A stretch of 64,000 nucleotides of DNA from Bradyrhizobium zhanjiangense (lineage in GTDB: Bacteria > Pseudomonadota > Alphaproteobacteria > Rhizobiales > Xanthobacteraceae), in assembly GCF_004114935.1 (NCBI RefSeq), contig NZ_CP022221.1, forward strand, positions 6,283,001 through 6,347,000, read 5' to 3'. Position numbers and translations under genes: made by a program. Shown here one piece after another: positions 58,630-64,000 of this stretch (position 1 is the first letter of the stretch; the number at the start of each line of letters is the position of its first letter). Below the pieces are notes generated by a model. It saw only the letters and a program-made list of their open reading frames with translations, made no database searches and was not told the origin of the DNA.

Positions 58630-58813
58630 GGCTGACGGCAGGTCTCCTGGCTCGCGGGTCGTGACCGCTTCGTCGCCTTCCCGGGACCGAGGACCCAGTG
58701 GCTTCTGACGAAGGATTCACCGCTTACAGTTGCGGGGGCAGCCGCGGCATTGGGGACAATTTCCCCGCACCGCATTCCCTTTTCATCCCCTCTCGGGGAA
58801 ACCGTCGAAGCCA
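58630..58813 (-). promoter_or_regulatory. Cobalamin (B12) riboswitch 1
   Basis: On the minus strand the leader contains the B12 box AGCCAGGAGACCTGCC, the core GCCCCCGCAACTGTAAGCGG, a GCCACTG word, GGGAAGG, and the 5' element ATGAAAAGGGAATGCGGTG. The P1 ends GGCT..GACGG (58802-58813) and CCGTC.AGCC (58630-58640) pair. It precedes the TonB receptor start by about 125 nt, so cobalamin should repress receptor and PepSY expression. Confidence 0.93.
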
Positions 58814-58893
58814 TCTAGGATTACGATCAAGACAGAGTCAATGTGCAAGCTGCGGCGTTATTGCCACAGCAACCAACTTCCTCGGAGATGAGC

Positions 58894-59466
58894 ATGGAAG
58901 GCGAGACCTTCCTCTGGCTGATACGGCATGCACCGGTCGACGGCGTCGCGGGGACGATCCATCCGGCTGACGCGCCGGCCAATCTCGGCGATCGCGCGCA
59001 ATTGCAGGTACTGCGGCAGTGCCTGCCGCGAAGCGCCGCGAGCTATGCCAGCCCGTCGCGACGCACGGTCGAGACCGCGCAGGCGCTGGGACTCGCGCCC
59101 GAGTTGATGCCCGAATTCAGTGAACAGGATTTTGGCGCATGGACCGGCCGTCGGCATGACGAGATCGACGCGGCTGGCGACGAGGCCTATGCGCAATTCT
59201 GGAGCGATCCGGCGCGCGGACGTCCGCCGGGCGGCGAGAGCTTTGAGGATCAGGTCACGCGCGTCCGGCTTGGGCTCTCGCGGATCGGCGCGGGCTCCGC
59301 AGCGCTCGTCGTGCATTCCGGCACGATCCGCGCTGCGCTCTGCATCGCGCTGGATCTGACACCGCACGCCGCCTTGCGCTTCGTGATCGATCCGCTGTCG
59401 CTCACCCGGATCGACCGGCTCGCGACCGGGTGGCGCGTCGTTTCCGTCAATCAGCGGATGGCCTGA
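58894..59466 (+). CDS. Histidine phosphatase (alpha-ribazole phosphatase-like)
   Basis: A 190-residue histidine phosphatase. The catalytic motif is LIRHAPVDG with the phospho-accepting His at residue 12; later features are SPSRRTVETAQAL, the acid residue in FSEQDFGAWTG, and the second His in VVHSGTIRA. Relatives in cobalamin loci remove phosphate from alpha-ribazole-5'-P or adenosylcobalamin-5'-P. The ATG at 58894 is chosen because GGAG lies 6 nt upstream; ATG 58888 is too close to it. It diverges from the riboswitch/receptor unit and converges on cobT (6-nt gap), supporting the role in the lower-ligand pathway. CobC in the Salmonella sense. Confidence 0.85.
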   Translation: MEGETFLWLIRHAPVDGVAGTIHPADAPANLGDRAQLQVLRQCLPRSAASYASPSRRTVETAQALGLAPELMPEFSEQDFGAWTGRRHDEIDAAGDEAYAQFWSDPARGRPPGGESFEDQVTRVRLGLSRIGAGSAALVVHSGTIRAALCIALDLTPHAALRFVIDPLSLTRIDRLATGWRVVSVNQRMA

Positions 59467-59472
59467 GCCGGA

Positions 59473-60525
59473 TCAGGCCGGACGGTCCGGCACATTGGCC
59501 TGCGCAAATGTCGCCATGCCGTTGTGGAGCGCGCAAGCCGACCGCACCAGCGGCAGCGCGATCGCGGCGCCGGAGCCTTCGCCGAGCCGGAGATCGAGGC
59601 TGATCAGCGGCTGCACGTTCAGCGCACGCAGCACCAGCCGATGCCCCTGCTCTGCCGATTGATGCGACGGCAGCAGGAACGGCCGGCAGGACGGGTTGAT
59701 CCGCACCGCCGCCAGCGCCGCCACCGACACGATGAAGCCGTCGATCAATACAGGGATGCGGCGCTGCGCAGCTGCAATGATCGCGCCTGAGATCGCCGCG
59801 ATCTCGAGGCCGCCGACCGCGCATAGGATGTTTTCGGGCGAAGCCCCTGCAATGCCATGGCGCGCAATCGCGGCATCGATCACCCGCGCTTTGTGCGCAC
59901 GGCCGGCCGCATCGATGCCGGTGCCGCTGCCGGCGATCTCCTCGGCACTGATGCCGAGCAGGCTCGCCGCGATCGCTGCCGAGGTCGTGGTATTGCCGAT
60001 GCCCATCTCGCCGAAAATCAGCAGATCGGGCTGATTGGCTGCTGCGCGCGCAACCGCGCGCTGACCGGCCTCAAACGCGAATGCCAGTTCCGCAGGTTCG
60101 AGGGCAGCTTCCACGCTGAAGTCGCGCGTGCCAGAGCGCGGCTTGTCGGTGACGATGCCCGCCATCTCCTCCTGCGCCAGCGTGCCGGCGTCGACCACCT
60201 CCAGGCTGGAGCCAAGCTCACGCGCCAGCACCGAGATCGCGGCGCCGCCAGAGGCAAAATTCGCCATCATCGCGATGGTGACCGCTTGCGGATAGGCCGA
60301 CACGCCCTGCGCGACGATGCCGTGATCACCGGCGAAGACGATGATCGGCACGCGCGCGGCGCGAGGAGATTCCGTCGCTTGCAGGCCCGCAAGCTCGATC
60401 GCGAGTTGCTCGAGCCGGCCAAGCGCGCCGGTCGGCTTTGTCAGTTGCGCCTGACGCGCGATGGCTGCCTCGCGATGATGCGCGGAGATCTCGGGACACT
60501 GTTGGTAGATCCATTCGGGGAGCAT
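59473..60525 (-). CDS. cobT: Nicotinate-nucleotide--dimethylbenzimidazole phosphoribosyltransferase
   Basis: A 350-residue cytoplasmic enzyme making alpha-ribazole phosphate from nicotinate mononucleotide and dimethylbenzimidazole, the lower ligand of B12. Seen: FAGDHGIVAQGVSAYP near residue 70, GEMGIGNTTTSAAI in the middle, AVGGLEIAAISGAI and the C-terminal LGEGSGAAIAL carrying the catalytic Glu. The start at 60525 has GAGG 6 nt upstream. It is 10 nt after cobF and is the last gene of the riboswitch-2 operon. Confidence 0.95.
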   Translation of the reverse strand: MLPEWIYQQCPEISAHHREAAIARQAQLTKPTGALGRLEQLAIELAGLQATESPRAARVPIIVFAGDHGIVAQGVSAYPQAVTIAMMANFASGGAAISVLARELGSSLEVVDAGTLAQEEMAGIVTDKPRSGTRDFSVEAALEPAELAFAFEAGQRAVARAAANQPDLLIFGEMGIGNTTTSAAIAASLLGISAEEIAGSGTGIDAAGRAHKARVIDAAIARHGIAGASPENILCAVGGLEIAAISGAIIAAAQRRIPVLIDGFIVSVAALAAVRINPSCRPFLLPSHQSAEQGHRLVLRALNVQPLISLDLRLGEGSGAAIALPLVRSACALHNGMATFAQANVPDRPA

Positions 60526-60535
60526 GCTGCCTCGC

Positions 60536-61285
60536 TTAACGCGTGCGCTTGAGAATGTAGCTGTCCATGATCCAGCCATGCCGCTCGCGCGCTTCCTGCC
60601 GCATTGCGACAATACGCGAGCCCACTTCGGCCAGCGCGCCGGACATGACGATCTGATCGGGCATGCCAAGATAGGCGCCCCACCAGATCTGAAGCCCAGC
60701 CGGATCGAGCGACTGGAACGCCGTGCCGCCGTCGAGCATCACCACCACGGTATCGACGCTCTGCGGCCAGCCGCCTTCGCGCAAGCGCCGCCCCGTCGTG
60801 ACTAGGAACGGCTCGCCGATGTCGTTGAGCGGCAGCGCATGCACGGCGCACAGCGCCTGGATTGAGGTGATGCCGGGCACGACCTCGATATCAGGCAAGG
60901 GATCGAGCCGCCGCGCGATGCGTAGCGAGGAGTCGTAGAGCGAAGGATCGCCCCAGATCAGCAGCGCAACCTTGCCCTCGCCGGCGAGATGATTTGCGAT
61001 CGTTTGCGACCAGGTCGCGGCAACCGCATCGTGCCAATCGTCCACGCCCTTGCGGTAGTCCGCCTCAGTCGCGTCACGCACTGGCAAGTCGAACTCGGCG
61101 ATGCGCGTGCTCGCGCTGGTGAGCACGTCCGCGCAGATCGTCCGCCGCAGATCCGCAAGATCGGATTTCGCCGACCCCTTGCGCGGGATCAGGACGAGAT
61201 CGGCGGCGTTGATGGCTTGGATCGCGGCGCGCGTGAGCTGCCCGGGATCGCCGCAACCGATGCCTATCAGGGAGAGCGTGAGCAT
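60536..61285 (-). CDS. cobF: Precorrin-6A synthase (deacetylating)
   Basis: A 249-residue S-adenosylmethionine-dependent C-1 methyltransferase of the aerobic cobalamin route, which converts precorrin-5 to precorrin-6A with loss of acetate. Seen: LSLIGIGCGDPGQLT, VDDWHDAVA, LIWGDPSLYDS, PGITSIQALCA and ITTGRR-type VTTGRRL, closely matching CobF of Pseudomonas denitrificans. Its presence shows the oxygen-dependent pathway. The start at 61285 gives family length; open codons upstream to 61384 overlap the cbiM end. Confidence 0.95.
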   Translation of the reverse strand: MLTLSLIGIGCGDPGQLTRAAIQAINAADLVLIPRKGSAKSDLADLRRTICADVLTSASTRIAEFDLPVRDATEADYRKGVDDWHDAVAATWSQTIANHLAGEGKVALLIWGDPSLYDSSLRIARRLDPLPDIEVVPGITSIQALCAVHALPLNDIGEPFLVTTGRRLREGGWPQSVDTVVVMLDGGTAFQSLDPAGLQIWWGAYLGMPDQIVMSGALAEVGSRIVAMRQEARERHGWIMDSYILKRTR

Positions 61286-61331
61286 CACGAGCGCGAAGGG
61301 CGACCGCGCCGGCCGCCCGTTCGCTTGTCTC

Positions 61332-62009
61332 TTAAGCGGCGTTATGCAGGCGCGGCGTGACGAGGCCGGGCGCGGTGACGCCACGCAGCGACTTCGCCAG
61401 CGCCAGCACGGCGAGATCGGCGAGCGGCTCGATCACGATGACCAGCGCATAGGATGCCGCAAACGTCGCGATGTTGGCGAGGTTGGTCGCGCCGAAGCCG
61501 GAGCCATAGAGGGCCCAGAACGCCACCCAGGCGACGATGCCGGACTGATAGGCGGTCGAGAGCGCCAGCGCCTGGCGGTATTGCAGATCGACGTAAGCCG
61601 TGTTGCGCGGAATGATCCGCGTCGCCAACGCCTGGATCGCGAACAGCGGCACCAGGAGCGTGGTGACGTTCATGCCATATTGCGGCAGGTCGGTCGGCAC
61701 GAAGAAGACGCCCTGGAGCAGCAGGCCGAACGCAAGGCCGAAGGCGGCGGGCGCAGCACCGAACAGCAGGAACAAGGTCGAGCCCAGGATGAAGTGCACC
61801 TCGGAGACGCCGACCGGGAAGTGCGGCAGCACCTGGAAGAAAGTGAAGACGAGGCCGGTGGTGGCGAGCGTGCGCGTCGCGAGCGAGCCGATGCCCTGCT
61901 CGCGCACGGTCTCGACCGCGAGTTTCAAGGCAACACCACCTGCGGCGATGCCGGTTGCGTAACTCAACACGAGCTTGGCGCCCGTCACGATCCCTGGTTC
62001 GATATGCAT
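61332..62009 (-). CDS. cbiM: CbiM-family energy-coupling-factor cobalt transporter permease
   Basis: A 225-residue membrane protein with six to seven helices. The N terminus MHIEPG keeps the Met-His start that binds Co or Ni in CbiM/NikM. Other family features are VSEVHFILGSTLFLLFG, LLLQGVFFVPTDL and YGMN. It is the first gene after riboswitch 2, so it is probably repressed by B12 and supplies cobalt for the corrin ring. No CbiN, CbiQ or CbiO gene is in the window; the energising subunits, if used, lie elsewhere. The ATG is at 62009, about 50 nt after the riboswitch. Confidence 0.85.
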   Translation of the reverse strand: MHIEPGIVTGAKLVLSYATGIAAGGVALKLAVETVREQGIGSLATRTLATTGLVFTFFQVLPHFPVGVSEVHFILGSTLFLLFGAAPAAFGLAFGLLLQGVFFVPTDLPQYGMNVTTLLVPLFAIQALATRIIPRNTAYVDLQYRQALALSTAYQSGIVAWVAFWALYGSGFGATNLANIATFAASYALVIVIEPLADLAVLALAKSLRGVTAPGLVTPRLHNAA

Positions 62010-62059
62010 GGTTCAGATCCTTCCTGCCGTCACACCCGACGGCCTTGGCCTCAAAACGT

Positions 62060-62256
62060 GCAGGGCCGGTCTCCTGGCTCGCGGTTCACTGGGGTTCTCC
62101 GGCCTTCCCGTGCCTTGCGGCTCAGTGGCTGATCGGAGCCCCTCACCGCTTACAGTCGCGGGGGCGGCTGGGGTTTTGGACGCCGCAACTGGGTCCGCCC
62201 ATCCCCATTCCCGATTATGCTCCGGCGCTTTGCGCCGCGTCGAGCACCATGCCTCT
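62060..62256 (-). promoter_or_regulatory. Cobalamin (B12) riboswitch 2
   Basis: The minus strand contains the B12 box GAGCCAGGAGACCGGCC (near 62064-62080), the core CCGCCCCCGCGACTGTAAGCGG, AGCCACTGAG, CGGGAAGG, and the 5' GGTGCTC...GGAGCATAATCGGGAAT stem. It ends about 50 nt before cbiM, controlling cbiM-cobF-cobT. The exact ends are approximate; cobA, upstream, ends only about 55 nt before the element. Confidence 0.92.
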
Positions 62257-62311
62257 CCTGTGTGCCCCTTTCGCGAGCCGGGCGTCAAGGGGCGAAGGAC
62301 GACGGCGGCCA

Positions 62312-63043
62312 TCATGACGGATCGTCTCCCGCCAGGGCGCCGAACAGGATGACGGCGGCCGTCGAGGCGGCGCCGCCCCGCGCAAGCTGCTCGGCGAGCT
62401 CGGCAATCGTGGTGCGGACCAGCCGCTCGTCGGAACGGCCGAGTGATTCCGCAAACAGCGCCGGCGTATCTGCGGCGAGGCCATGGTCGATCAATTTTGC
62501 GGCAAGCGCCGGAAAAGTGCGCCGGCCCATGTAGACCACGGTGGTTGCCTCGGGATCGGCGAGCGCCGCCCAATTCAGGTTTGGCGGCAGTTCGCCGGTG
62601 ACGTCGGCCCCGGTCACGAACTGCACCCGCCGCGAGGTGTGGCGCCGGGTCAGGGGGATGCCGGCTTGCGCGGCGGCAACGCAGGCGGAGGTGACGCCGG
62701 GAATGATCTCGTAGCCGATGCCGGCCTCGCGCAGCGTCTCCAGCTCCTCCTCGAGCCGGCCGAAAATGCCGGCGTCGCCGGACTTCAGCCGCACCACCCG
62801 CGCGCCGGTTGCGGCATAATCGACGAGCAGGCGATTGACATGGTGCTGCTTGGTCGAGGGCCGCCCTGCCCGTTTCCCCACCGCGACGAGATTGGCGCCG
62901 GGACGAGCGAGATCGAGGATCGCGCCGGAGGCAAGATCGTCATAGAGCACGACGTCGGCCTCACGCAGCCGCGCAGTCCCCTTCACCGTGAGGAGTTCTG
63001 GGTCGCCGGGGCCGGCGGAGACGAAAGAAACAAAACCGCTCAC
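62312..63043 (-). CDS. cobA: Uroporphyrinogen-III C-methyltransferase (SUMT)
   Basis: A 243-residue methyltransferase that makes precorrin-2, the entry to corrin synthesis. Seen: FVSAGPGDPELLTVKG at the N terminus, EADVVLYDDL, VVRLKSGDAGIFGR, PGVTSACVAAA and VVYMGRRTF, a clear CobA/SUMT pattern. It has no siroheme (CysG) extension. The start is GTG at 63043, coupled to the cobB stop by a GTGA overlap. Confidence 0.95.
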   Translation of the reverse strand: MSGFVSFVSAGPGDPELLTVKGTARLREADVVLYDDLASGAILDLARPGANLVAVGKRAGRPSTKQHHVNRLLVDYAATGARVVRLKSGDAGIFGRLEEELETLREAGIGYEIIPGVTSACVAAAQAGIPLTRRHTSRRVQFVTGADVTGELPPNLNWAALADPEATTVVYMGRRTFPALAAKLIDHGLAADTPALFAESLGRSDERLVRTTIAELAEQLARGGAASTAAVILFGALAGDDPS

Positions 63044-64000
63044 CGATCCTCCGCGATCAGATGGAAGAACGTGCCGGTGGCTTGGCCCCGCCGCGAGCCG
63101 GTCTCGGCAATGACCGTGCCGGTTGCATCGTGAACCACGGCCAGCGGCGTGTCCGGCTGGGCGATGATTGTCGAATAATGGAACTCGTGGCCGCGCAGGC
63201 GTGCGCCGACCTGATGCCCCGGCATCGGTGCGGCCAGTTCGGCGAGACGATAGCCCAGATGCATGCGGCGCTTGGCAAAGCTGGTCTCCAGGCCGAGCAA
63301 CCCCGCCATCTCATGGCGCACGCCGTCGGCGTCGGTCAAAGCGATTCCCAACACCATATAGCCTCCGCATTCGCCGTGCACGGGGCGCGTCTCAGCAAAG
63401 ACGCGCAAGCCGTCGCGAAAGCGTGCACTAGCCGCAATCTTGCCGGCATGAAGCTCGGGATAGCCGCCTGGCAGCCAGCAGACATCGGCGCTTGCGTCAG
63501 GCGCTTCATCGGCCAACGGCGAGAATGTCGAGATCTCGGCGCCGGCCGCGCGCCAGGCTTCCAGCATATGCGGATACACGAAAGAGAACGCCGCATCGCG
63601 GGCCAGCGCGATGCGTTGGCCCGGCGGCGTCACGTTCAGGCCGTTCTCCCCGGATTGCGGCGACCAGCTGGCTGCCGCTCGCAGCACCGCCTCGAGATCG
63701 ACATGCTCGGCGACGAAGCGCGCGGCCTCGTCGATCAGCTTGCCGATCTCGACCTGCTCCTCGGCCTGAACCAGGCCGAGATGGCGCTTCGGCAGGCTGA
63801 TCTCGGCATGGCGCGGCAGCGCGCCGAACACGGCAATGCCGGCATCGTTGAGTGCGTGCCGCACGAGATCTTCATGGCGCGGGCTGGCGACGCGATTGAG
63901 CACGACGCCTGCGAGGCGCACCCCGGCGCGATAGTCACGAAGACCCGCGGCGATTGCCGCCGCGGTCTGCGCCTGTCCCGACGGATCGATCACTAGCACG
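63040..64000 (-). CDS. cobB: Cobyrinate a,c-diamide synthase, C-terminal part (5' end outside window)
   Basis: At least 319 residues of a glutamine-dependent amidotransferase that amidates side chains a and c of hydrogenobyrinate. The visible part runs from the ATPase domain (LAGVVLNRVAS, RHLGLVQAEEQ) through WLPGGYPELHA to the glutaminase triad with Cys in VHGECGGYMVLG and the C-terminal GHEFHYS His region. The full protein is about 430-460 residues, so roughly 110-130 are missing past base 64000. It is coupled to cobA by a GTGA overlap. Confidence 0.93.
   Translation of the reverse strand, partial: VLVIDPSGQAQTAAAIAAGLRDYRAGVRLAGVVLNRVASPRHEDLVRHALNDAGIAVFGALPRHAEISLPKRHLGLVQAEEQVEIGKLIDEAARFVAEHVDLEAVLRAAASWSPQSGENGLNVTPPGQRIALARDAAFSFVYPHMLEAWRAAGAEISTFSPLADEAPDASADVCWLPGGYPELHAGKIAASARFRDGLRVFAETRPVHGECGGYMVLGIALTDADGVRHEMAGLLGLETSFAKRRMHLGYRLAELAAPMPGHQVGARLRGHEFHYSTIIAQPDTPLAVVHDATGTVIAETGSRRGQATGTFFHLIAEDR

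Overview
The window is a high-GC (about 65%) chromosomal segment from an alphaproteobacterium, most likely Bradyrhizobium or a close relative in the Nitrobacteraceae. This is inferred from base composition, dense ATGA/GTGA-coupled operons, CUT2 and Dpp-type ABC transporters, an exopolysaccharide locus, aerobic (CobF-type) cobalamin genes and several molybdenum-hydroxylase genes. No rRNA, tRNA, CRISPR array or insertion sequence was recognised.

Region A (1-17481, + strand) is one unbroken gene train of 16 genes. It starts with two branched-chain amino-acid-type ABC ATPases; the second is fused to a Tm-1-like (UPF0261) domain and is followed by a TIM-barrel protein of the kind joined to UPF0261 in plant Tm-1. 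Next come a very long SPFH/flotillin-like membrane protein, two tandem SRPBCC proteins, a molybdenum hydroxylase (FAD, 2Fe-2S and a Mo subunit split in two genes), MoxR/CoxD and CoxE maturation factors, and hydrolases: an amidohydrolase, a metallo-beta-lactamase-fold enzyme, and an SMP-30/isochorismatase fusion whose catalytic Cys is Ser. An azoreductase-like flavoprotein ends the run. The context suggests uptake and oxidative plus hydrolytic breakdown of an unknown heterocyclic or aromatic compound.

Region B (17506-29439) is an exopolysaccharide locus: GH5 glycanase, O-antigen-ligase-type polymerase, CelD/FemAB-like acyltransferase, FAD oxidoreductase, Wzx-type flippase, Wzz/GumC-like protein with a degenerate kinase domain, GT4 glycosyltransferase and a glucosamine inositolphosphorylceramide transferase-like protein. 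A truncated TPP-enzyme remnant follows.

Region C (29744-46978) has two divergent operons around a LysR regulator. The minus arm holds lysR, xylulokinase and a ribose-type ABC transporter. The plus arm holds a Dabb protein, maleylacetate reductase, amidohydrolase, a beta-hydroxyacid dehydrogenase-like protein, hydroxyquinol 1,2-dioxygenase, a frameshifted FAD-linked oxidase, a second CUT2 transporter with two permeases, and a YciI protein. The dioxygenase/reductase pair points to hydroxyquinol ring cleavage toward 3-oxoadipate.

Region D (47226-54533, minus strand) encodes a complete dipeptide/oligopeptide-type ABC transporter and, separately, a succinate-semialdehyde-type aldehyde dehydrogenase.

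Region E (54702-64000) concerns metal/corrin acquisition and cobalamin synthesis. One cobalamin riboswitch precedes a TonB-dependent receptor and PepSY membrane protein; a second precedes cbiM-cobF-cobT. cobA and a cobB that runs off the window lie upstream of the second switch, and a histidine phosphatase converges on cobT.
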